The notes under the pieces were generated by a model. That model was not told the origin of the DNA. It saw only the letters and a program-made list of their open reading frames with translations, and did not search any database. This document shows positions 45,191-54,450 of a stretch of 64,000 nt of DNA, in pieces. The first letter of the stretch is position 1; the number at the start of each line of letters is the position of its first letter. The position numbers and the translations under genes are program-made. The DNA comes from Sphingomonas changbaiensis NBRC 104936 (lineage in GTDB: Bacteria; Pseudomonadota; Alphaproteobacteria; Sphingomonadales; Sphingomonadaceae), in assembly GCF_000974765.1 (NCBI RefSeq), contig NZ_BBWU01000019.1, forward strand, positions 1 to 64,000. Direction: 5' to 3'.

Positions 45191-46801
45191 ATGACCACGC
45201 CCGCGGCGGTGCTGCCCAGCTACCGCCAGGAGCCTTCGCGGCTGAGACGATTCACGGTCAAGGCCCTGTTCTACGTCTTCGTTGTCCTGATGGGGCTGTT
45301 CTACGGCCTCAGCGTCGTGCTGCTGCCCCCCACCTTGCTTCTATATGTCAGTTTTCCGATCCTGTTGCTGGTGGCATTGGTTCTCTGGGCATTTCCCGAC
45401 GAGGGTCCGGGACCGCTGGTGCTCGTCGGCGTGTGCTTTGTCGGCTTCAATATGGCACTGTTCCTGTGGCCGGACTACATGGCGATCCAGATCCCGGGAT
45501 TTGCCTGGATTTCGTTCCGGCGGCTCTGGTCCTGGGCCTTGGCCGCGAGCCTGCTGCTCTGCCTCGCCATGTCGAGGGAAATGCGCCACCGTCTGCGTGA
45601 GCGTATGATCGCCACCCGGCCCTTCTGGATCATGGCCGGGCTCTACTTTGCGTGGCATTGGCTTACGCTTCCGTTCAGCGACATTCCGATCCGGTCGGTC
45701 AACTCATCCATCAACCAGGCCTTCATCTGGGGCATTCCGCTGCTCACGGCCACTTACCTGTTCGACGGCTACAAGTCGCTTCGCCGCTGGGAACTGCTGA
45801 TGCTCTTTGCGGGGGTGGTGAACTGCGTCATTGCGGCGTTGGAGGTCCGGAACGGCGAGTTGCTCTGGGCGAACCACATCCCGAGCTTCCTAACCGTCGA
45901 AGACGAAACGCTGCAGCGCATTCTCGCGGGCGCCGTCCGTGACGGCCATTACCGCGCCGCTTCGGTCTTTTCGGTTTCGCTCTGCCTGGCGGAGTTCCTA
46001 GCGATCCTGGCACCGTTCGCGCTTCGTCGCGCCTTCGCGACGAACAGGCTTGGCACAATCGTCTTCTGGATCTCGTTCGACCTGATGCTGTGGGGCGCGA
46101 TTGTCCTGACCCATTCGCGCCTGGGCATCATCGGCTGGCTTGTCAGCCATGCAGTGTTCCTGCTGCTGTGGGGATGGAAACGATGGGCGACTAAGGCGCG
46201 AGACATTCTCGGCCCGGCGATCAGCTTTGCGTTCCCGTTCGGCGCGATGGCGCTACTGATCTCTATGTTCACCGTGCCGGCGGTTCGCGTCCGAACGCTC
46301 GGCGGCGGCTCGACCGGCTTCAGCGACCAGGCACGTCAGGAGCAATTCTCGCTGTTCTGGCCCAAGCTGTTCAAGAACCCGCTGGGCTACGGCACCGGCC
46401 AGAGCGGCATCACGCTCGATTTCCACTCACCGAGCGGAATGATCACCGTCGACAGTTATTTCATCACGACCGGCATCGATTACGGCCTGGTGGGGCTGGT
46501 CTGCTTCTTCGGCATGTTCCTCTACACCTTCTATCTGATGGGCCAGACCTACCTCTCGTCGGACAGCAAGGAGGGTGAGATGGCGCTGCCGATCGCCTGT
46601 GCGATCGCGGTGCTGTTCGTGATCCGCCTTGTCCTCAGCCAGCAGGACAACGTGCCGCTGATTTTCATGATGTTCGGCATGGCAGTCGCCCTTTACGCGC
46701 GGACGATAGCGGTTCCGCGCGCCGCCCAGGCGCAAAGCGTGCCCGACCTCGATCCGACCCCGCTCGCCGGATCCGACCCGCGGCTTGCACCGGCCGAATA
46801 G
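45191..46801 (+). CDS. Wzy/O-antigen ligase-like polytopic membrane protein
   Basis: About 536 residues with ten or more predicted membrane helices (AVLPSYR... then ALFYVFVVLMGLFYGLSVVL, LLLYVSFPILLLVALVLWAF, ISFAFPFGAMALLISMF, LVGLVCFFGMFLYTFYLM). A large periplasmic loop (TVPAVRVRTLGGGSTGFSDQ ... GYGTGQSGITL) precedes the last helices, the layout of the O-antigen ligase/polymerase superfamily. It would polymerise or ligate lipid-linked oligosaccharide units. The ATG follows GGGGGTC; a GTG ten codons upstream also has GGGAG and is possible. Last gene of the polysaccharide operon, separated by about 145 bases from the VOC gene. Confidence 0.82.
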   Translation: MTTPAAVLPSYRQEPSRLRRFTVKALFYVFVVLMGLFYGLSVVLLPPTLLLYVSFPILLLVALVLWAFPDEGPGPLVLVGVCFVGFNMALFLWPDYMAIQIPGFAWISFRRLWSWALAASLLLCLAMSREMRHRLRERMIATRPFWIMAGLYFAWHWLTLPFSDIPIRSVNSSINQAFIWGIPLLTATYLFDGYKSLRRWELLMLFAGVVNCVIAALEVRNGELLWANHIPSFLTVEDETLQRILAGAVRDGHYRAASVFSVSLCLAEFLAILAPFALRRAFATNRLGTIVFWISFDLMLWGAIVLTHSRLGIIGWLVSHAVFLLLWGWKRWATKARDILGPAISFAFPFGAMALLISMFTVPAVRVRTLGGGSTGFSDQARQEQFSLFWPKLFKNPLGYGTGQSGITLDFHSPSGMITVDSYFITTGIDYGLVGLVCFFGMFLYTFYLMGQTYLSSDSKEGEMALPIACAIAVLFVIRLVLSQQDNVPLIFMMFGMAVALYARTIAVPRAAQAQSVPDLDPTPLAGSDPRLAPAE

Positions 46802-46994
46802 AGGCCGGGGCTGCCGCATCGACCGCGGGAGTCCGCGTGAGAATGCCGGGCCCCCTCCCGACGCCAACCGCGGCCGGGAAAGTCACATTGGCGCGCCATT
46901 TCCATCCAGCTTTGGCCATTGTGCTTCAGCACGCTTGCCCAAACCGTATACGATCGGCTAGCGACCCTGCAGAACTCTCGCGGGGATCCGAAAC

Positions 46995-48596
46995 ATGCGT
47001 ATCGTTGCAACTCTGCTCGCCACCGTCGCCATGGCAGTCGCACTGCCCAGCCATGCCGCCGACAAGGCTGCTCGACCGCAACCAGCCAAGCATTCGGACG
47101 AGCCCGGCAACGCCGCCGACGCGACACCATCCGGATCGATTGCCGGGCCCGACAAGTCGGAGACCGCGCAGGCCAGCGCGACCGAATATTCGGTGTCGCG
47201 GCACCGCTCGATCCCCTTCCGCGGGGCCACGTTGAACTACACCGTCACGCCCGGCACGCTCACCATCCGCAACGACGAGGGTGAGCCGATCGCGTCAATG
47301 TTCTACACGGCCTATGTGCTCGACGCGCCGAAAGGCGGAAAGCCGCGCCCGATCACCTTCCTGTACAATGGCGGCCCCGGCTCCTCGTCGATGTGGCTCC
47401 ACATGGGCAGCTATGGACCGCTGAAGGTGGACGTGCCCGGATTCGACACGCTGCATGGCGAGCCGGGCCATCTCGTCCCCAACCAGGACACGATCCTCGA
47501 CCGCACAGACATGGTCTTCCTGGACGCGATCGGCACCGGCCTGTCGCGCCCGCTTGGCAAGGCGACGGGCAAGGATTTCTGGAGCGTCGATGGCGATCTC
47601 GACGCCTTCGCGCGTGGCATCCAGCGCTATCTGACGCTCAACAACCGCTGGGCGTCGCCGAAATTCCTACTGGGCGAGAGCTATGGCACGACGCGCACCG
47701 GTGGCCTGACCTATGTGCTCCAGCAGCGCGGCGTGCAGCTTGCCGGCGCGACGATCATGTCGACGGTGCTGGACATTCCTTTGCTGTTCGATCCATCCGT
47801 CGATCAGATGCACGTCAACGTCTTTCCGACGTTCGCGACGACAGCCTGGTATCATAATCGCATCGCCAACAAGCCGGCCGACTTGGATGCCTTTGCCAAG
47901 GAGGCGCAGGCGTTCGCGACCGGCCCCTATGCCGCCGCACTTGCCAAGGGCGATCGTCTGACGCCGGAGGAGCGGAACCAGGTGGCGCAGCAGGCGGCCG
48001 CGCTGATCGGCGTCTCGCCCGAGTTCCTGCTGCGCAACAACCTGCGCCCGGGGCCCGATCGCTTCCGCAAGGAGCTGCTTCGCGATCAGCGCCGTACCGT
48101 CGGCCGTCTCGACAGCCGCTTCGACGGCATCGACGCGGATGCCGGCGGCGAGGGCCCTGAGTTCGACGCCGCCAACGAAGCGATCTCGGGCGCGTTCATC
48201 GCCGCGATCAACAATTACCTGTTCAATGATCTCGGCTATCAGACCAAGCTGACCTATCGCCCGAATTTCTATTCGGGCATCGGCCCGGCCTGGGACTGGA
48301 AGCACAAGGCGCCCGGCAATGCCCGCCAGTTCGCCGCCAACACGTCGGTCGATCTCAGCCAGGCGATGCGGCAGAACCCGAAGATGAAATTGCTGTCGCT
48401 GAACGGCTATTACGACATGGCGACGCCGTTCGCGGGCGCCGACTATGACCTGGAGCATATGGAGCTGGACCCCGCGCTCAAGGCCAACATCACCTACAAA
48501 TATTACCCGTCCGGCCACATGATCTATATCGAGCCGGGCTCGGCGGCGCGGCTGCGGCAGGACATCGACGCTTTCTACGACAGCATTACCCGCTGA
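46995..48596 (+). CDS. Secreted S10 serine carboxypeptidase-like protein
   Basis: 533 residues with signal peptide MRIVATLLATVAMAVALPSHA, an Ala/Pro-rich linker, then an alpha/beta-hydrolase peptidase S10 domain. The oxyanion strand FLYNGGPGSSSMWLHMGSYG and nucleophile Ser229 in LLGESYGTTR are typical; the Asp is expected in NGYYDMATPF and the His in YYPSGHMIYIEPGS. It probably trims peptides in the periplasm or outside the cell. Bacterial S10 proteins of this type are usual in sphingomonads and xanthomonads. Stands alone. Confidence 0.92.
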   Translation: MRIVATLLATVAMAVALPSHAADKAARPQPAKHSDEPGNAADATPSGSIAGPDKSETAQASATEYSVSRHRSIPFRGATLNYTVTPGTLTIRNDEGEPIASMFYTAYVLDAPKGGKPRPITFLYNGGPGSSSMWLHMGSYGPLKVDVPGFDTLHGEPGHLVPNQDTILDRTDMVFLDAIGTGLSRPLGKATGKDFWSVDGDLDAFARGIQRYLTLNNRWASPKFLLGESYGTTRTGGLTYVLQQRGVQLAGATIMSTVLDIPLLFDPSVDQMHVNVFPTFATTAWYHNRIANKPADLDAFAKEAQAFATGPYAAALAKGDRLTPEERNQVAQQAAALIGVSPEFLLRNNLRPGPDRFRKELLRDQRRTVGRLDSRFDGIDADAGGEGPEFDAANEAISGAFIAAINNYLFNDLGYQTKLTYRPNFYSGIGPAWDWKHKAPGNARQFAANTSVDLSQAMRQNPKMKLLSLNGYYDMATPFAGADYDLEHMELDPALKANITYKYYPSGHMIYIEPGSAARLRQDIDAFYDSITR

Positions 48597-48998
48597 CGCG
48601 ACCGTCGGCTTGGCAGCAAGCGGCCGACGCGCATTCCGTCTCCAATGACGGAGCCGAACGGTCGCTTGTTCGTCCCCTTTTGGGGCATAGCAAATGTCGG
48701 CGCCTTGGCCGTTCGCAGCCGCTGCTCCGAACGACCGCTTTGGGGCAGGCTGCCATTCGCCTGACCAGGTCCGGAGAAGCAGCCAGTGACCAGCTGGGTG
48801 CCGTTTCCTAAGAAGCGGGTATGTTTGGAACGGGCAGATCGGTGCTACCGTGCTCCGCTGCAGGATGACCAGCAAGCTGCACCAACGGATCGATCGTGAG
48901 CCGCTCTCCGTCAGCCGGCCTCCGGGGCAGGCGGTTAGCGGATATCGCTGATAGTCGAGACTTATACGACGTCGGACAATTCATGTTAGTGATGCCTA
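48597..48998. other. Intergenic stretch without recognised gene
   Basis: About 400 bases between the S10 gene and a small membrane protein gene. A short GTCGGC/GCCGAC inverted repeat lies just after the S10 stop. The rest has no open frame with coding character, RNA gene or repeat that I recognise; its G+C is lower than the surroundings. Confidence 0.5.
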
Positions 48999-49397
48999 GT
49001 GCAGCGACGCGGCTCTTGGATCAGGATCGCCTATGCGCTCTGCTTGGCCGGAGCGACCGTCAATCACGGGCGGGCAGTGCTCGCCCATGGTTGGCTCCCG
49101 GAATGGTTGCCTGCCGCAACCGCGCTGTACTGGAGCAGCCTTACCTTCCTTGATCCGCTCGCAGCCGTGCTGCTCATCCTCCGCCCGCGAGCAGGAATTG
49201 CGTTGACCGTCGCGATCATCGTTTCAGACGTCGCACACAATCTCTGGTTCGTAGCTGCCCATCCTCTCCACGGCTCTCTCGTCGAGGCCGTGGCATCCAG
49301 TGCATTCACGATGAGCCAAATCGCGTTCCTGGTCTTCGTGGCCGCCACTGCGCCGGTCGCGTGGAAGGATGCCAGACAACCAGCCCCGCACGATTGA
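48999..49397 (+). CDS. Small integral membrane protein of unknown function
   Basis: 132 residues with about four hydrophobic segments (IAYALCLAGATVNHGRAVLA, AATALYWSSLTFLDPLAAVL, GIALTVAIIVSDVAHNLWFV, FTMSQIAFLVFVAATAPVAW). No motif or family that I recognise. The start is a GTG without a convincing ribosome site, so the true start may lie elsewhere. The hydrophobic pattern and third-position G/C support a real gene. Confidence 0.6.
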   Translation: MQRRGSWIRIAYALCLAGATVNHGRAVLAHGWLPEWLPAATALYWSSLTFLDPLAAVLLILRPRAGIALTVAIIVSDVAHNLWFVAAHPLHGSLVEAVASSAFTMSQIAFLVFVAATAPVAWKDARQPAPHD

Positions 49398-49457
49398 CTT
49401 TTGCCAATCCGGCGATGGCCGCATTGGCGTTCGGCTGATCGCCGCGCGCGCCTTCGC

Positions 49458-51491
49458 TTATTCCGTCCAGACGTGCACGCGCTGATCGGGCGGCAGATAG
49501 AGCTTGTCGCCGGGCTTCACGTTGAAGGCCGCGTACCAGGGGTCGAAATTCCGGACGATGCCGTCGACGCGGTACTGGTCGGGGCTGTGCGGGTTGCTGA
49601 GCAGCTGTTGCCGAAGCGCACCCTCGCGCCGCTTCCCCTGCCATGCCTGTGCATAGGCGATGAAGAAGCGCTGGTCGCCGGTGAAGCCGTCGATCACCGG
49701 CGGCTCGCCATGACGCGCGACATAGCGGCGATACGCCGCATAGGCTGTCTCCAGCCCGCCCAGATCGGCCAGGTTTTCGCCCAAGGTGAGCCGGCCCTTG
49801 ATGTGGACGCCCGGAATCGGCTCGTAGCTGTCGAACTGCGCGGCCAATCGGTCGGCCTTGACTTTGTATTTGTCGGCCGCCGCCTTGCTCCACCAGTCGC
49901 GCAGCCGGCCTTTCTCGTCGAACTGGCGGCCTTCGTCATCGAAGCCGTGGCCCATTTCATGGCCGATCGTCGTGGCGCCGGTCTCGGCATAATTGACGGC
50001 CGGATCGGCGGCGGCATCGAAGAAGGGCGGCTGCAGGATCGCGGCAGGGACCGTGATCTGGTTCATCGTCGGATCGTAATAGGCGTTCACGGTCTGCGGC
50101 GTCATGTCCCAGAGCGTGCGATCGACCGGATGCGGGAAGCGGGCGAGATCGAGCTGCCACTGGAAGGCATCGGACGCGACGGCGTTGGCGAGCGGGTCGG
50201 TGCGGCCGACCTTGAGGTTCGAATAGTCGATCCATTTGACCGGATGCCCGATGCGCGGATCGAAGGTGCCGAGCTTGGTCAGCGCCGCCTTGCGCGTCGG
50301 CTCGTCCATCCAGGCGGCATGTGCGATCTTGTCGGCATAGGCGGCGCGGATGTCGCTCATCATCTCGTCGGCCAGCCGTGCCGTCTCCGGCGCCCAATGC
50401 CGCTCGACATAGATGCGGCCGACTGCCTCGCCCAGGCTCTGGTCGATCATCGCCATGCCGCGTTTCCACCGCGCGCGCTGCTCGGGCACGTCGTTCAACG
50501 TGTGGCTGTAGAAGCCGAATCGTGCATCGTCGAAAGCCTTGGGCAGGTAGGATGCATGATCGCTGATGAAGCGGAAGGTCAGATACTCCTTCCAGGTCGA
50601 AAGCGGCACGTCGGCGAGACGCTTTCCCGCAGCCGCCACCGCGCTCTTTTCCGCCACGTCGACGCGCTCCGCATTCGCGAGGCCCATGCCGGCGAGCGTC
50701 GGCGTCCAGTCGAACTCGGGCGCAAGCTGCATCAGCTGGGCGCGGGTCATCGGGTTGTGCGTCGCCACCGGATCGCGGCGCTGCTCGGGCGTCCACTGGT
50801 CCTGAGACAATTTCGTTTCGAGCGCGATGATGCGGTCCGCGCGGCCTTCCGGATCGCTCAGTCCGGCGAGCGTGCCGATGCGCACGATATAGTCGCGATA
50901 CGCCTTTCGGATACCGACATACTTCTCGCCCTGGTCGAGATAATAGTCGCGGACCGGCAGGCCGAGCCGTGCCTGGTGCGCGACGGCGGTGTAACGGGTC
51001 GGATCGTCCTGATCGACACCGACGCCGACATCCACGGGCGAGGCGTAACCGGGCTGCATCATCAGCGCGACGAGCTGCTGACGCGTGTGCACTGCATCGA
51101 TCCGTGCGAGCCAGGGTTTCAGCGGGGTCAGGCCGCGCGCTTCGATGCCGGCATCGTCCATCCATGCGGCATAGAAATCGCCGACCTTCTGCGCGATCGG
51201 ATCGGCGGGCTTCGCGGCTGCTTCTTCGACGATCGCGCGCACCTGCGCTTCGGCTTCGTCGGGCAGCTGATAGTTGTATCCCGCCCCGCTTTTATCGGCG
51301 GGAATCTGGGCGGTGCGCAGCCACGTGCCTTCAGCGAAGTCGAAGAAGCCGTCACCAGGCTTCACCGATCGGTCCATGTCCGCCAGCGCGACACCCCATG
51401 TGCCGTACCGCGGCTTTGTCGGCTCGGCCGCGAGCAGCAGGGAGGGGAAAGATACAAAAACGGCGGTCGCGAGGAGGATGGTGCGGGTCAT
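49458..51491 (-). CDS. M13 family zinc metallopeptidase (neprilysin/PepO-like)
   Basis: 677 residues after a signal peptide (MTRTILLATAVFVSFPSLLL). The zinc motif HEMGH is near residues 507-511 in TTIGHEMGHGFDDEGRQFDE, the third ligand Glu in LGENLADLGGLETAY, and VNAYYDPTMNQITVPAAILQ is the substrate-binding block of M13. It degrades peptides in the periplasm. The start was chosen at the signal peptide although no ribosome site is clear. Faces the small membrane protein gene tail to tail. Confidence 0.95.
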   Translation of the reverse strand: MTRTILLATAVFVSFPSLLLAAEPTKPRYGTWGVALADMDRSVKPGDGFFDFAEGTWLRTAQIPADKSGAGYNYQLPDEAEAQVRAIVEEAAAKPADPIAQKVGDFYAAWMDDAGIEARGLTPLKPWLARIDAVHTRQQLVALMMQPGYASPVDVGVGVDQDDPTRYTAVAHQARLGLPVRDYYLDQGEKYVGIRKAYRDYIVRIGTLAGLSDPEGRADRIIALETKLSQDQWTPEQRRDPVATHNPMTRAQLMQLAPEFDWTPTLAGMGLANAERVDVAEKSAVAAAGKRLADVPLSTWKEYLTFRFISDHASYLPKAFDDARFGFYSHTLNDVPEQRARWKRGMAMIDQSLGEAVGRIYVERHWAPETARLADEMMSDIRAAYADKIAHAAWMDEPTRKAALTKLGTFDPRIGHPVKWIDYSNLKVGRTDPLANAVASDAFQWQLDLARFPHPVDRTLWDMTPQTVNAYYDPTMNQITVPAAILQPPFFDAAADPAVNYAETGATTIGHEMGHGFDDEGRQFDEKGRLRDWWSKAAADKYKVKADRLAAQFDSYEPIPGVHIKGRLTLGENLADLGGLETAYAAYRRYVARHGEPPVIDGFTGDQRFFIAYAQAWQGKRREGALRQQLLSNPHSPDQYRVDGIVRNFDPWYAAFNVKPGDKLYLPPDQRVHVWTE

Positions 51492-51571
51492 GAAGCAAAG
51501 GCTAGCAAGCGCCGCGCTGTCCGACAACGCGCACCTGGGCCAATTTTCAACGGCTCGCGGCCTCCCTTCCG

Positions 51572-52822
51572 CTAGGCTTCGACGGGTGCTTTAGGCTGCG
51601 GGTCAGGGATCGACAGCGGCGCCACGCGCGCCAAGGCAACTGCGCCTGCGAGTGCGACCGCGCCGAGCGCCAGACAAAACCATGTGACGCCCTGCCAGCC
51701 GGCCTTTGTCCAGGCCACGCCTCCAGCGGAACCAAGCACGCTCGAGCCGAGATAGTAAGCAAAGAGGTACAGCGCCGCGGCCTGCCCCCGATTGTGGAGC
51801 GCGCGCCGCCCGACCCAGCTGCTTGCGATCGAATGGGCGCCGAAGAACCCGGCCGTGACCACGCCGATGCCGAGGATGAAAAGCGCCAGGGGCCGCGCGG
51901 ATGTGATCCCCACGCCCGCGATCAGGATGAGCACCGTTACCAAGAAGATGCGCCGGCGGCCGATGCGCCCGGCAAGCGCTCCGAACCATGCCGAGCTCGC
52001 CGAACCGACGATGTAGAGCAGGAACACGGCGCCAACCGCCGCCTGGCTCAGCAGGTATGGCGGCCCCATCAGGCGAAATCCGGCATAATTGTAGACGGTG
52101 ACGAAGACGCCCATCAGCACGAACGCCTCCATATAGAGCAGCGGGAGCGCTCGATCGCGCAGCAGCTCCAACGTCCCTCCTTGTCTGGCGAGCCGGGGAA
52201 TGAAACCTCGGGACGGCGGCGCCAGCCTGCGGAATGCTTCGGCCATGACGAGCCCGAGGACGCCGACCGCGCCGACCGCCCATCGCCACCCTCCAACGCT
52301 CGCGACGAGGCTGGCGATCAATCGGCCGCCCATCCCGCCCAGAGCGCTCCCGGCAATGTACAGGCCCATCGCGGACCCGACATCGTGACCGCGCACCTCC
52401 TCGGCGACATAGGCCATGGCCACGGCAGGCACGCCGGCAAGCGCCAGGCCGGTCAACAGCCTCAGCGCGAGCAAAGATGGCCAGCCGGGCGCGATCGCGG
52501 CGACGAAGGTGCACGCGCCCGCGCTCATCATCGCAAAGACCATCAAAGGCCGTCGCCCGAGGCGGTCGCTAGCCACGCCTGCGATAAGGATCCCGAGCGC
52601 AAGCGCGCCCGTCCCCACGGAGACGGCAAGCGATGCCGCTTCGGCGCTGAGGCCGTACTCCGCGGCAAACAGCGGCAGGAGCGGCTGCACCGAATAGAGC
52701 ATCGAGAATGTCGAAAAGCCGGCGAACAGCATCGCGATGGTCAGGCAGCGATAGGCGACGCTTCCGCGCGCATAGCCCGGCCCGCTCTCCTGCCCGTGCG
52801 CGGGTTCGCTGCCGTCCCTCAT
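51572..52822 (-). CDS. MFS transporter (AraJ/YnfM-like)
   Basis: 416 residues with twelve predicted helices. The MFS signature between helices 2 and 3 is VASDRLGRRPLMVFAM, and the second half repeats it as LAGRIGRRRIFLVTVL. SVQPLLPLFAAEYGLSAEAA before helix 2 is typical of the YnfM/AraJ drug or arabinose-polymer efflux branch. The ATG MRDGSEPAH was taken as the first normal start codon. It sits 47 bases after the amidohydrolase gene, same strand. Substrate unknown. Confidence 0.9.
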   Translation of the reverse strand: MRDGSEPAHGQESGPGYARGSVAYRCLTIAMLFAGFSTFSMLYSVQPLLPLFAAEYGLSAEAASLAVSVGTGALALGILIAGVASDRLGRRPLMVFAMMSAGACTFVAAIAPGWPSLLALRLLTGLALAGVPAVAMAYVAEEVRGHDVGSAMGLYIAGSALGGMGGRLIASLVASVGGWRWAVGAVGVLGLVMAEAFRRLAPPSRGFIPRLARQGGTLELLRDRALPLLYMEAFVLMGVFVTVYNYAGFRLMGPPYLLSQAAVGAVFLLYIVGSASSAWFGALAGRIGRRRIFLVTVLILIAGVGITSARPLALFILGIGVVTAGFFGAHSIASSWVGRRALHNRGQAAALYLFAYYLGSSVLGSAGGVAWTKAGWQGVTWFCLALGAVALAGAVALARVAPLSIPDPQPKAPVEA

Positions 52823-52869
52823 CGGGAGAGAACTCTCGTCAATCTTGCCGGTGCCGCGGCGGGCCGGCT

Positions 52870-54369
52870 TCAATATTGTCCGTATCTACTCTTCACCGAT
52901 GCGCGAAGCGCGGCGCTGTCATAGCCGATACCGTCCTTGAACACGATTTCGACCTGCTCGATGTCGGCAATGGTGCGAGACGGATCGCCACGCACGACGA
53001 TCAGGTCGGCGTTCTTGCCCGGTGCGATCGAGCCAATCCTGTCGGCCAGGCCGAGATAGGTCGCACCGTTGAGCGTCCCGATCCGGATCGCTTCCACTGG
53101 CGTGAACCCGGCCTCGACCAGCAGCTCGATCGCGCGCTGGTCGCCCCAGCCGGGGATGACATTGCCGGCGCCGGTGGGATCGGGGCCGGCGATCAACAAG
53201 CCGCCGGCCGTCGCGAAGGCGCGCTCCAGCTTCAGCTCGTTCGACCAGAGCTTTGCGCGCGCGGCCTTTCGTTCAGGCGGCGCGGTTTCGGTGAGCCGCC
53301 GGAGCTTTTGATAATCGGCGAGGGCCTGCGGCGTGAGGGTCGCCAGGGCGCCGTCCGGCAAGGCCCGGTAATCGGGAGAGCTGGGCTCGAACACGGGAAG
53401 CGTCGAGGTGATCGCGACATGGGCGTCGACCAGCGTCTTGATGAGCGCGCGGGCAGCCGGGCTGTCCGCGTCCATTCCGGCAAGCGTCGGCGCGCCGACG
53501 GTCTTTGGACACAGGTCCGGCTGCTTGCCGGGATCGTTCTGCGTATTGACCCAGAACCCATGCTCGAGATTGTCGATCCCGAGCGCGGCGGCTTCCGGGT
53601 AGCTGACGGAACAGAGATGGCCGGTAAGCTTCAGGCCGTGCCGGTGCGCTTCGTCGATGGCCGCCTTGAGCTCGTCGCGCGTGATGTTCATGTACGCCTT
53701 GAACGACGTCACGCCTTCACCTGCCCAGAAGGCCACCGTGTCGCGCGCGTCTTCCGCGTCTCGCAGCTGGTGCATCTGGATAAAGGGACTGTTCTTCCCT
53801 TCAAGATAGGGTCCGGTCACGTCCATGTGCGGGCCGGCCAGCAGACCCGCGTCGATCTGGGCCTTCACGTTCAGGTCGGTGTAGGGCTCGACGCTGCCGG
53901 TCGTGCGCATCGTCGTCACCCCGGCGGCCAGATAAAGACGCGGCGCACTGAACGTCATCTGCGGGACGAGCGGAGTCGGCACGTCGGCATGCCCGTCCGC
54001 ATCGAGATCGGGGCGCGCGATATAGTACATGTGATCGTGCATGCCGATGAGGCCAGGCAGGATCGTCCGGCCCGCAAGGTCCACGACCGTCACGTCCGCC
54101 GGCAGGGATGCAGAACCCAGATCGATCGCAGTGATCCTGCCGCCTTCGAGGAGGATCGTGCGATCTTCGAGCGGCGGCCGGCCCGTGCCGTCGATGATGC
54201 GGACATGACGAAGCGCGATCCGCGGGGCGTCGACCTTCACGAAGGGGCGGATGGCGGGCTGCGGCGCTGTCCTGGGCGGCAACACACGGTCGGCGAAAGA
54301 GACGGCGGCCAGGCTCGACCCTGTGGCAAGCGCAGCCGCGAGGCTCGCGACGACAAATGGCAGCTTCAT
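52870..54369 (-). CDS. Secreted amidohydrolase family protein
   Basis: 499 residues with signal peptide (MKLPFVVASLAAALATGSSL). The metal-dependent hydrolase core has HxH at His111/His113 (GLIGMHDHMY), a likely carboxylated lysine near 221 in VTSFKAYMN, and a later histidine in LTGHLCSVS. C-terminal GKNADLIVVRGDPSRTIADI closes the small beta domain. Relatives include imidazolonepropionase-like and prolidase-like enzymes; the substrate is probably a cyclic amide or dipeptide but cannot be assigned. Confidence 0.9.
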   Translation of the reverse strand: MKLPFVVASLAAALATGSSLAAVSFADRVLPPRTAPQPAIRPFVKVDAPRIALRHVRIIDGTGRPPLEDRTILLEGGRITAIDLGSASLPADVTVVDLAGRTILPGLIGMHDHMYYIARPDLDADGHADVPTPLVPQMTFSAPRLYLAAGVTTMRTTGSVEPYTDLNVKAQIDAGLLAGPHMDVTGPYLEGKNSPFIQMHQLRDAEDARDTVAFWAGEGVTSFKAYMNITRDELKAAIDEAHRHGLKLTGHLCSVSYPEAAALGIDNLEHGFWVNTQNDPGKQPDLCPKTVGAPTLAGMDADSPAARALIKTLVDAHVAITSTLPVFEPSSPDYRALPDGALATLTPQALADYQKLRRLTETAPPERKAARAKLWSNELKLERAFATAGGLLIAGPDPTGAGNVIPGWGDQRAIELLVEAGFTPVEAIRIGTLNGATYLGLADRIGSIAPGKNADLIVVRGDPSRTIADIEQVEIVFKDGIGYDSAALRASVKSRYGQY

Positions 54370-54450
54370 TTTACCGAGTCCCCTTGTTCCCAGCGCGAGC
54401 TTCTTTTCGGCAGGAACCCACCCGTCCGCAAGACGCAGGTAAGCCCGATC

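Noticed and set aside
49401-51575. 724-codon plus-strand open frame opposite the M13 peptidase gene
   Set aside because: Antisense shadow; the opposite frame has signal peptide, HEMGH and full family length.
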